This document shows, piece by piece, positions 1 through 5,952 of a stretch of DNA of 6,963 nucleotides. Made by a program: the position numbers and the translations under genes. Position 1 is the stretch's first letter. Each line of letters begins with the position of its first letter. The notes beneath the pieces were generated by a model. The model made no database searches and had not been told where the DNA came from. It saw nothing but the letters and a program-made list of their open reading frames with translations. Source of the stretch: Pseudomonadota bacterium. Lineage in GTDB: Bacteria > Desulfobacterota > Syntrophia > Syntrophales > JADFWA01. The stretch lies in the NCBI GenBank assembly GCA_030612385.1, contig JAUWNZ010000068.1, positions 1-6,963 on the forward strand, given 5' to 3'.

Positions 1-20
1 GAATCCACCGGAAGTTATAG

Positions 21-45
21 GTTGGGTTAAGAAACGAAACCCAAC
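21..45. repeat. REP-like hairpin, gttgggtt / aacccaac
   Basis: A perfect 8-bp inverted repeat (21-28 and 38-45) surrounds a 9-nt loop. The whole string resembles a dispersed repeat I recall in many proteobacterial genomes (gttgggtttcgttcctcaacccaac type). The palindrome is seen in the sequence; the family match is from memory. It lies at the start of a gene-free stretch packed with similar elements. Confidence 0.6.
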
Positions 46-78
46 AAAAGCCAGTAGCAATGGTGAAGCAAGTATGTA

Positions 79-100
79 TTCCCACACAGGAGCGTGGGAA
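79..100. repeat. REP-like hairpin, ttcccac / gtgggaa
   Basis: A perfect 7-bp inverted repeat (79-85 and 94-100) surrounds an 8-nt loop. It resembles the common dispersed palindrome 'ttcccacgc...gcgtgggaa' found between genes in many bacteria; that match is from memory. It lies 33 bp after the first hairpin and 5 bp before the tandem repeat at 106. Confidence 0.55.
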
Positions 101-105
101 CAAGG

Positions 106-194
106 GGAAATCAATAATTTAGTATTGTGTCCCCGGAATTCGTCCCCGGAATTCGGAAATCAATAATTTAGTATTGTGTCCCCGGAATTCGTCC
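106..194. repeat. Two 40-bp direct copies, 49-bp period
   Basis: Bases 106-145 and 155-194 are identical 40-mers beginning ggaaatcaataatttag and ending gtccccggaattcgtcc. The 9-bp spacer (146-154) repeats part of the same unit, so ccccggaattcg occurs three times in this stretch. The motif 'gtattgtgtccccggaatt' resembles sequence I associate with remnants near REP-associated tyrosine (Y1/IS200-like) transposase genes, but no transposase is present in this window. With only two copies and no unique spacer it is not a CRISPR. A tandem duplication of one repeat element is the simplest reading. Confidence 0.75.
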
Positions 195-209
195 AAAGAC
201 ACATCAAGC

Positions 210-238
210 TTGTCCTCTGAATGAGTATCCTTTATACT
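210..238 (+). promoter_or_regulatory. Sigma70-like promoter for the ABM gene
   Basis: TTGTCC (210-215, 4 of 6 matches to TTGACA) and TATACT (233-238, 5 of 6 matches to TATAAT) are separated by exactly 17 bp. Transcription would start near 245, giving a leader of about 65 nt before the ATG at 310. It is the best promoter match I see upstream of the plus-strand genes and may also serve the ABC pair. It sits just downstream of the repeat cluster, which therefore lies outside the transcript. Confidence 0.5.
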
Positions 239-296
239 GGTGACCATCATAAACGGAAGGCTCAGATAATGAACATAAACGGACGTCGCTTAAAAA

Positions 297-303
297 GGGA
301 GGA
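297..303 (+). promoter_or_regulatory. Strong Shine-Dalgarno GGGAGGA
   Basis: GGGAGGA ends 6 nt before the ATG at 310. This is near-ideal complementarity and spacing, and it fixes the start of the ABM gene. Confidence 0.8.
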
Positions 304-309
304 TAAAGC

Positions 310-618
310 ATGATTTACGTCATCGCCACGGTTGATGTCGTTGATGGGAAACGATCGGATTTTTTAGAAGAATTTCGAAAGGTCGTCCCTCAGGTACGAA
401 AAGAAGCGGGATGTATCGAATACGGACCGACGATGGATGTGAACACGGGCATCCCTGCTCAGCAACCGGTGAGAGACAATGTTGTAACCATCATGGAAAA
501 ATGGGAAAGCATCGAAGCGCTGCAGGCACATCTGACAGCCCCTCACATGACAACGTATTTTACGAAGGTAAAAGATCTCGTCGTCGGCACAAAGATCGAA
601 ATACTCCGCCCGGTCTAA
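310..618 (+). CDS. ABM-domain protein, putative quinol monooxygenase
   Basis: This 102-residue protein is the usual length for a single antibiotic biosynthesis monooxygenase (ABM) domain, the dimeric ferredoxin-like fold of YgiN-type quinol monooxygenases and ActVA-Orf6-like enzymes. Visible family features are the first strand (IYVIATVDVVDGKRSDFLEEF), the EAGCIEY segment (about residues 32-38) ahead of the next strand, the TIMEKWESIEALQAHL segment (about 60-75) and the following APHMTTYFTKVKDL helix. Such proteins are cytoplasmic and cofactor-independent; many oxidise quinols or other aromatics, but others in the fold only bind or degrade different ligands, so the substrate is open. The start is supported by GGGAGGA 6 nt upstream. 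The ABC exporter genes begin 111 bp downstream on the same strand with no clear terminator between, which suggests but does not prove co-transcription and a role in handling the same redox-active or aromatic compound. Confidence 0.85.
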   Translation: MIYVIATVDVVDGKRSDFLEEFRKVVPQVRKEAGCIEYGPTMDVNTGIPAQQPVRDNVVTIMEKWESIEALQAHLTAPHMTTYFTKVKDLVVGTKIEILRPV

Positions 619-729
619 CAATCGCCCGCTCCGCCCGCGGTTTATAGTAACGTTTAAGCACAATAGCAGAGGGCGCTCAGAGGTGTCGAACCGAACCCGA
701 CATTGAAACGATATGGTAACGTATAATCC

Positions 730-2475
730 ATGAAATCGTTACAACTGATAAAACCGTATTTTCTGGAAAAGAGATTTATCATCTTTTCCGGTGTCCTTTG
801 CCTCACCATCGTTGACTTTCTGCAGCTCTTCATCCCCCGTGTCATCAAATGGGCCGTTGATGATCTGACAGCCCTTCAGGTCGACCCAAACGGCCTGCTC
901 CGCTACGCGTTGTATATTGTCATCATTGCCGTCATGATGGGTCTCTTCCGGTATGTGTGGCGGCGATGCCTTATCGGCACGTCACGACGAGTGGAAGAGG
1001 GTCTTCGTAATCAGCTCTTCGGACATATCCAGACCTTATCGGCTTCGTACTTCGACACAACGAAAACGGGCGAACTGATGGCACATGCCACCAATGACAT
1101 ACAGCATGTCAGAATGGCAACCGGCATGGGCATGGTAGCTCTCACCGATGCAGTTGTTTTGGGAATCGCGGCAATCGGGTTCATGGCGTACATCAACACA
1201 ACGCTGACGCTGTTTGTTCTGATTCCCATGCCGTTGATCGTTTTCAGCGCCCGCTTTTTCACCAGAAAGATGCACCGCCTCTACCAGGACGTGCAGGCAT
1301 CCTTTGCCGACATGACGGAAGTCGCGAGGGAAGGTTTTGCCGGCATCCGCATCATCAAGGCATACACCCGGGAAAAAGATGAAACGGCGCGATTGGAAAC
1401 AGCGTCCCGGGAATATGTCAACCGGAACCTCGGACTGGTCAGAATCACGGGATCTTTTTTCCCCATGATGATGCTCTTTTCCAACATGAGTCTCGCCATC
1501 GTTTTATATCTGGGCGGGCGACAGACGATCAGCGCCACCATCTCAACAGGAGATTTTGTCGCGTTTATCAGCTATCTCGGCATTCTCACCTGGCCGATGA
1601 TGGCCATGGGGTGGGTTGTCAACCTGATACAGCGGGGAACGGCATCGCTCGATCGAATCAACAGAATTCTCGAAACACAGCCGGAGACCGATGATCGTAC
1701 CGACGCCCTGTCACCGGACGTTGCCTGGAAGAGCCTTGACCTTTACGATGTCTCGTTTTCATACGATTCGCTAACGCCGCCGGTACTTGAAGGCATCACA
1801 CTGTCGATCAAACAGGACCAAACCCTGGGCATCGTCGGTCCTCCCGGCAGTGGTAAGACAACCTTGCTACAGCTCATCCCGAGAATTTACGATGTCTCCG
1901 GGGGAGCGATTCTTCTGGGCAGCGTCGATATTCGCCATATGAAGCTCAGCGATCTCAGGTCCCGGATCGCCTTTGTGTCCCAGGAACCGTTTCTGTTCGC
2001 CGGAACGATTCGTGACAACATAACCTTCAGAAATAGAGAAATCACCGATGGAGAGCTGGCAAAAGCCATCGATGACGCACAACTGACCGAAACAATGGCA
2101 TCGTTTCCCCACGGCTATGAAACGATCGTGGGAGAAAAAGGCATCATCCTTTCGGGGGGACAAAAACAGCGCATCGCCTTGGCCCGGGCGATCGTGCAGG
2201 ATAAACCCATTGTCATACTCGACGACCCGGTCAGTCAGGTTGATTCGGAAACGGGAAGCGCGCTTATCAGATCTATGAAATCGCTGGCGGGATTGCGGAC
2301 AATTATTATCGTTTCGCACCGGCTCTCAGCCGTTCAGTTTGCCGATATGATTATCGTGCTCGATGGCGGTCGCATTATTGAATCGGGGCCCCATGAGCAA
2401 TTAATGGCAGCCGGCGGCTATTACGCCCAAACATTCCGCCTCCAGGCATTAGAAGAGGAACCCAATGGCAACTAA
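730..2475 (+). CDS. ABC exporter half-transporter, BmrC/MdlA-like (degenerate ATPase motif)
   Basis: This is a 581-residue inner-membrane half-transporter with an N-terminal six-helix ABC exporter domain (helices at about 17-38, 55-76, 135-153, 157-176, 245-262, 275-298) and a C-terminal nucleotide-binding domain (about 335-575). NBD motifs: Tyr345 as A-loop, Walker A GPPGSGKTT (370-378), Q-loop Gln418, intact signature LSGGQ (474-478), Walker B VILDD with Asp498, and switch His530. Residue 499 is Asp where active ABC ATPases have the catalytic Glu. This is typical of the catalytically weak subunit of heterodimeric exporters such as BmrC (YheI) and MdlA, and the length is close to YheI. It overlaps the next gene by 11 bp, indicating translational coupling and a fixed partner. 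The start at 730 gives the expected 'MKSLQLIKPYFLEKR' opening, but I see no good Shine-Dalgarno before it. Multidrug or lipid export is family inference; the substrate is unknown. Confidence 0.93.
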   Translation: MKSLQLIKPYFLEKRFIIFSGVLCLTIVDFLQLFIPRVIKWAVDDLTALQVDPNGLLRYALYIVIIAVMMGLFRYVWRRCLIGTSRRVEEGLRNQLFGHIQTLSASYFDTTKTGELMAHATNDIQHVRMATGMGMVALTDAVVLGIAAIGFMAYINTTLTLFVLIPMPLIVFSARFFTRKMHRLYQDVQASFADMTEVAREGFAGIRIIKAYTREKDETARLETASREYVNRNLGLVRITGSFFPMMMLFSNMSLAIVLYLGGRQTISATISTGDFVAFISYLGILTWPMMAMGWVVNLIQRGTASLDRINRILETQPETDDRTDALSPDVAWKSLDLYDVSFSYDSLTPPVLEGITLSIKQDQTLGIVGPPGSGKTTLLQLIPRIYDVSGGAILLGSVDIRHMKLSDLRSRIAFVSQEPFLFAGTIRDNITFRNREITDGELAKAIDDAQLTETMASFPHGYETIVGEKGIILSGGQKQRIALARAIVQDKPIVILDDPVSQVDSETGSALIRSMKSLAGLRTIIIVSHRLSAVQFADMIIVLDGGRIIESGPHEQLMAAGGYYAQTFRLQALEEEPNGN

Positions 2476-4447
2476 TGCCGCATATTTCGAAGAAGAAAAA
2501 CTCGACAGATCATATGATCTGAGATTGTTGAAATGGCTCTATCCCTTGACGAAACCATACAGGATTCCTCTGTTGTGCTCGATTATCCTCGTCATTTTAA
2601 TTACCATGCTCGATTTAGCGCTTCCCTATATCACCAAAGTTGCCATCGATAGATATATCGTGCCGAAAATGGAGACGACGATTTTACCCACCGATACCGT
2701 CGGTGATTCCAAAGCGCGGTATCTCAAGGTTGACATAACGGAATCACAAACCGCCGACATCGTTCGACGATATGCGCCGCTCTTTACCAGAGAGGGATCG
2801 TATGCTTTGATACGTTTCGATGACCTCACCCATCTTGACAAAAAAGATATCCTCGCGCTACGGAAAGGAGATCTCGCCGGTGTCAGCGTCATAACCCTTC
2901 TGTTCCTTGCCCTGATCGGCGCAAACTTCATTTTTAATTTCGGGCAGGTTATGATCATGGAATATACCGGCCAGATGATCATGCACGATTTGAGGATCAG
3001 ACTTTTTGACCACATCCAGGGGCTGACGGTGGCATTCTTTACCCGCCATCCCGTCGGTCGTCTCGTTACCCGTGTTACCAACGACACGCAGAATATGCAC
3101 GAATTTGTCACCTCCTTCATCGCCGTCATATTCAAAGATATCTTTTTGCTGGCGGGAATAACCATCGTTCTCATCACCATCAACTGGCGACTGACCGTGA
3201 TCACCTTTACAATTCTCCCCCTGGTCGTTTATGCGGTGATTCACCTCTCAGTAAAAGCGCGGGATGTCTACCGGATTCTGAGGGTCAAGATTGCGGACAT
3301 CAACACCAGCTTCTCCGAAACCATCGGGGGGATCAAGGTAATTCAGCTCTTCAGGCAGGAGCGGGAGAACTACCGCCGGTTCGAACGCCTGAATCATGAA
3401 TACTATCAGGCGGGGATGCGGCAGATTCATGTGTATGCCGTCTTTATGCCCATCATCGAATTGCTGGGAGCCTCCGCAACGGCGCTGGTGATCTTTTACG
3501 GCGGGGGGCGTGTTCTCACCGAAGGCATGAGTCTCGGCGCCCTTGTTGCGTTCATCGCCTATATGAGAATGTTTTTCCGTCCCCTCAGAGACATCGCCGA
3601 GAAATACAACATCATGCAGAATGCCCTGGCATCCGCTGAGCGGATATACCAGATCATCAATAACCGGGAATACGAACACCGTACCGACGGGAAGGCATAT
3701 GAGAAGCCCGGCCTGCCGGAGAGAATCGAAGACATCATCATGGAAGACGTATCATTCAGTTATGTTGCCGGAGAAACGGTACTGTCGAAGGTATCACTGC
3801 ACATACGGCCGGGAGAAACGGTGGCATTAGTCGGTCCCACCGGATCGGGCAAGACAACGCTGATCAACCTGCTGACCCGGTTTTATGAACCACAGGCCGG
3901 CAGGATTCTTATCAACGGGCACGACATACGAACCATCGACATCGACCGGTTGCGATCTAAAATAGCCCTGGTCACCCAGGACCCATTCCTCTTTTCGGGA
4001 ACGATTCGCGACAATATTGTAAATGGAAGCAAACACATATCGGATGAGGAACTCGACCGGATCATCATCGCATCGCACTGCAGATCCCTGATAGACAAAT
4101 TGCCGAAGGGAGTTGATACGGAACTTGCGGAAGGGGGATCATCAGTATCGAGCGGCGAGCGGCAATTGATTTCCATTGCGCGAGCCTTCGCCCGCGATCC
4201 CGATCTCATTCTGCTGGACGAAGCCACATCGTATATCGATTCCGAAACGGAACAAAAAGTTCAGGTGGCCCTTTCTAACCTGATGAAAGACAGAACGTCG
4301 ATCATCGTGGCTCACCGTCTTTCCACCGCCCGCATGGCTCACAGGATCTTTGTGCTCAACAGACACAGAATCATCGAAGCGGGAACGCACCGGGAACTGA
4401 TGGCACAAAAAGGATTTTACTTCAGACTCCATCAGCTACAGCAATAA
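2465..4447 (+). CDS. ABC exporter half-transporter, BmrD/MdlB-like (catalytic subunit)
   Basis: This 660-residue partner of the preceding protein has a six-helix exporter domain (helices at about 33-56, 138-160, 214-238, 242-262, 325-346, 355-372) and an NBD (about 425-655). Motifs: Walker A GPTGSGKTT (457-465), Q-loop Gln505, Walker B LILLDE with Asp585 and an intact catalytic Glu586, and switch His617. The signature is VSSGE (561-565) instead of LSGGQ. Roughly residues 66-137, between helices 1 and 2, form a polar insertion of about 70 residues that should lie outside the membrane. The related BmrD (YheH) has an extra extracytoplasmic domain in the same place, and the total length is close to YheH. 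The start overlaps the upstream stop by 11 bp, and GAGGA (2455-2459) lies 5 nt before the ATG. No convincing hairpin-plus-T terminator follows the stop. Function is probably ATP-driven efflux as a heterodimer. Confidence 0.93.
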   Translation: MATNAAYFEEEKLDRSYDLRLLKWLYPLTKPYRIPLLCSIILVILITMLDLALPYITKVAIDRYIVPKMETTILPTDTVGDSKARYLKVDITESQTADIVRRYAPLFTREGSYALIRFDDLTHLDKKDILALRKGDLAGVSVITLLFLALIGANFIFNFGQVMIMEYTGQMIMHDLRIRLFDHIQGLTVAFFTRHPVGRLVTRVTNDTQNMHEFVTSFIAVIFKDIFLLAGITIVLITINWRLTVITFTILPLVVYAVIHLSVKARDVYRILRVKIADINTSFSETIGGIKVIQLFRQERENYRRFERLNHEYYQAGMRQIHVYAVFMPIIELLGASATALVIFYGGGRVLTEGMSLGALVAFIAYMRMFFRPLRDIAEKYNIMQNALASAERIYQIINNREYEHRTDGKAYEKPGLPERIEDIIMEDVSFSYVAGETVLSKVSLHIRPGETVALVGPTGSGKTTLINLLTRFYEPQAGRILINGHDIRTIDIDRLRSKIALVTQDPFLFSGTIRDNIVNGSKHISDEELDRIIIASHCRSLIDKLPKGVDTELAEGGSSVSSGERQLISIARAFARDPDLILLDEATSYIDSETEQKVQVALSNLMKDRTSIIVAHRLSTARMAHRIFVLNRHRIIEAGTHRELMAQKGFYFRLHQLQQ

Positions 4448-4510
4448 CCATCACCCCACCGCAACCGGTTATGGCCAATATTTCTTCGCGTATTGAATAG
4501 TAAATGTAAT

Positions 4511-4747
4511 AGCTCAATAAATAGGGGCAAACCCAAGTATGTAAGAGTGATTGTGGATCATAGCCCTTTACTGCTTGAGACTCGAAATTGGAAATTAGAA
4601 ATTGGGGGGGGCGATGAAATGAGTTTACGCATTAACAGCACAAAAGACGGGAGGCCAAATTTCTAATTTCTAATTTCTAATTTCAGTGAACGCTTACCGT
4701 GGATTGAGACCAACATTTCAAAAATGTAATCCCCTGTTTATTGAGCT
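4511..4747. repeat. Candidate MITE-like element, 17-bp imperfect inverted ends
   Basis: The left arm agctcaataaatagggg (4511-4527) pairs with the right arm cccctgtttattgagct (4731-4747) at 16 of 17 positions. Beyond the arms similarity fades on both sides. The interior has no coding potential. Length (237 bp) and terminal inverted repeats fit a non-autonomous mobile element or relic. I do not recognise the family and see no clear target duplication. Confidence 0.45.
4584..4684. repeat. AT-rich inverted repeat with 7-bp tandem units
   Basis: The left arm (4584-4605) reads gaaattggaaattagaaatt followed by gg. The right arm (4655-4684) is ccaaa followed by three tandem tttctaa units (4660-4680) and tttc, and is roughly its reverse complement. 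The arms flank about 50 bp that begin with a run of G. Similar 'aaattagaaatt' strings occur as intergenic repeats in many environmental genomes (from memory). It lies inside the larger inverted repeat 4511-4747. Confidence 0.6.
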
Positions 4748-4816
4748 GATACTAGTAAATATTCTAAAAACGGTTTCAGGAGTAGCAGTTATCTACAATT
4801 TGAAAACTTATAGGTT

Positions 4817-4948
4817 CTACCTTTCTCTTCCTTCTCGAACGATATCTACTATTTCTTGAGTCGTAATACGCGCTTTAATTGAAGGAACATCTGTCAAGCT
4901 TGGGGTCAAATCTTTATTCTTTAATATTCTCACAGCGGATCCTACCAT
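4817..4948 (-). pseudogene. Possible remnant of a small gene (43-codon ORF)
   Basis: From an ATG at 4948 the minus strand reads open to a TAG at 4817-4819 and gives 43 residues, ending SIKARITTQEIVDIVREGRE plus R. The frame stays open upstream to a TAA at 5006-5008. The charged helical tail looks protein-like and resembles the C-terminal ends of some small antitoxins, but I cannot name a family. The first half (about 4902-4948) is read through a string that I think is an intergenic repeat, so the present ORF may be a chance fusion of repeat DNA with the 3' end of a lost gene. No good Shine-Dalgarno is seen. Confidence 0.3.
4902..4931. repeat. Short repeat-like string (ggggtcaaatctttattc)
   Basis: The sequence beginning ggggtcaaatctttattc and continuing ttaatattctc matches, from memory, a dispersed string found near REP-associated transposase remnants in related genomes. 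There is only one copy in this window, so the repeat status cannot be shown here. Confidence 0.3.
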
Positions 4949-5012
4949 AAATATGCCAAATCCCCATAAATTCAATGATAAGGATTTGATAACCAATTTC
5001 TCCCATTAAATC

Positions 5013-5149
5013 TTGATAAACTCGTAAAAAGTCCCAAAAACGTCATGCCGGACTTGATCCGGCATCCAGAACATATTGAAATTACTGGATTCCGGCTTTC
5101 GCCGGAATGACGAAAGATGGTATTCTTCGACTTTTTACGAAAGCATCAA
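5013..5149. repeat. Palindromic MITE/REP element with two hairpins
   Basis: The outer arms tcgtaaaaagtc (5022-5033) and gactttttacga (5129-5140) are perfect 12-bp inverted repeats, extending imperfectly to ttgat/atcaa at 5013 and 5149. Next inside are cgtcat (5041-5046) and atgacg (5107-5112). Two internal hairpins follow: atgccgga/tccggcat (5045-5052, 5058-5065) and attccggc/gccggaat (5089-5096, 5101-5108). The inner sequence is a very common 'cgtcatgccggacttgatccggcat...attccggctttcgccggaat' element of proteobacteria (from memory). A 7-bp direct repeat, aatcttg, occurs at 5009-5015 and 5148-5154 and may be a target duplication. The element ends about 80 bp past the stop of the minus-strand gene and could act as a transcript end. 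Confidence 0.8.
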
Positions 5150-5227
5150 TCTTGGAATGGATAGTCGATAGTCAACGACTGACCCCTCTTCCCTGAGTGG
5201 TATTATACAGTTTCCGCAGAGTTGATC

Positions 5228-5872
5228 TTACTGAGATTCAGTACCGCTAACCTTGCCATACTTTGCTGAGGGCTTCACGGTAATAACTATTTTGCCGCTT
5301 TCAGCATAGATATTCGTAATATCAACATTTATGAAGAGGTCTCTCTTGCTCAAGGTTGTTTTGATTGGTTTCAATTCACTGATTTTTACGGGATATTCTA
5401 TGCCGCTTAACCCTTCCAGCAAAGCATGGAAGAGCATCTCCCCCTGACTTACGTTGTCCTTGTCTATCACACCCTGGACATGAGGCGTTACAAAGAGTAA
5501 TTTTTTATTTCTGTCATACCGCAGCAGCGTTTCCCAATTATTGCGCAACTTGACATCTCCGACAGCAACTTTTATGAGTTTATTGACGATCTTTGTAGAA
5601 TATTCAACATTTTCCCCGACGATATAGGACGAAAAGGTGATCTTATCTTTTACGATCTCTAAATTATCAATGGATTGAGCACTGAAGGAACCTGTAAACT
5701 TCTTTCCAAAATCAAATTGACAGGGCAACAGATCCTGGAGGATAGCGGCCACGCTTTCCGTTGGAAGAACAATAGTCATATCCTGTCTGTTGTCGCTCTG
5801 CGCGAAGGTCTGAAAATGCAATAATAGAATTGCCGTGATCAAAGCTACTATGAGGATGACTAACTTTTTCAT
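5228..5872 (-). CDS. Exported protein of unknown function
   Basis: This 214-residue protein starts MKKLVILIVALITAILLLHF, a classic signal peptide (two lysines, a hydrophobic core to about residue 20, likely cleavage after TFA at residue 24). There is no lipobox Cys, so a secreted or periplasmic soluble protein is expected; the single Cys in LPCQFDF may matter. The mature part looks beta-rich with alternating hydrophobic strands (IVLPTESVAAILQDLLP, DKITFSSYIVGENVEYSTKI, DLFINVDITNIYAESGKIVITV). This recalls small lipid-binding or DUF1439/YceB-like folds, but I cannot assign a family. The start at 5872 is preferred because GGGGGA lies about 8 nt upstream and the signal peptide begins there. A longer frame opening at 5977 would add 35 residues before the signal peptide, partly from repeat DNA. 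The upstream neighbour on the same strand is a membrane protein 412 bp away. Confidence 0.8.
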   Translation of the reverse strand: MKKLVILIVALITAILLLHFQTFAQSDNRQDMTIVLPTESVAAILQDLLPCQFDFGKKFTGSFSAQSIDNLEIVKDKITFSSYIVGENVEYSTKIVNKLIKVAVGDVKLRNNWETLLRYDRNKKLLFVTPHVQGVIDKDNVSQGEMLFHALLEGLSGIEYPVKISELKPIKTTLSKRDLFINVDITNIYAESGKIVITVKPSAKYGKVSGTESQ

Positions 5873-5897
5873 AATTCGTTCCCCCGTTAGGAAGTCA

Positions 5898-5946
5898 GTC
5901 GGCAGGTGTGAAGCCCAGCATAACAACTGTCTGGTTAACTGCCGAC
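5898..5946. promoter_or_regulatory. 8-bp inverted repeat ahead of the exported-protein gene
   Basis: gtcggcag (5898-5905) and ctgccgac (5939-5946) form a perfect inverted repeat separated by 33 bp, 26 to 74 bp upstream of the minus-strand ATG at 5872. It could be a leader hairpin or an operator. No good -35/-10 pair is evident here, and a chance palindrome is possible. Confidence 0.3.
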
Positions 5947-5952
5947 AGGTAT

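Larger units (their letters stand above)
4448..5227. other. Gene-poor, repeat-rich intergenic region
   Basis: These 780 bp separate the plus-strand ABC genes from the convergent minus-strand exported-protein gene. I find no intact gene. Present are an imperfect inverted-repeat element (4511-4747) with a nested AT-rich inverted repeat (4584-4684), a short ORF remnant on the minus strand (4817-4948) overlapping a repeat-like string (4902-4931), and a palindromic MITE-like element (5013-5149). I see no standard rho-independent terminator for either flanking gene; the GC-rich hairpins at 5045-5108 could help stop the minus-strand transcript. Confidence 0.7.

Noticed and set aside
106..194. CRISPR array
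   Set aside because: Only two copies, and the 9-bp gap is itself made of the repeat sequence; no cas genes nearby.
703..727. Promoter TTGAAA / TATAAT just before the first ABC gene
   Set aside because: The hexamers are only 13 bp apart, and the perfect TATAAT ends 2 bp before the ATG, so transcription would start inside the gene.
1867..2319. 150-residue minus-strand ORF inside the first ABC gene
   Set aside because: It lies entirely antisense to the conserved NBD coding sequence and has no recognisable domain.
2626..3204. 192-residue minus-strand ORF inside the second ABC gene
   Set aside because: Antisense shadow of a well-supported transporter frame; composition rich in Ser, Arg and Met without domain features.
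4443..4472. Terminator after the second ABC gene
   Set aside because: Only a weak ataacc/ggttat pairing with a loop of about 20 nt and no T run.
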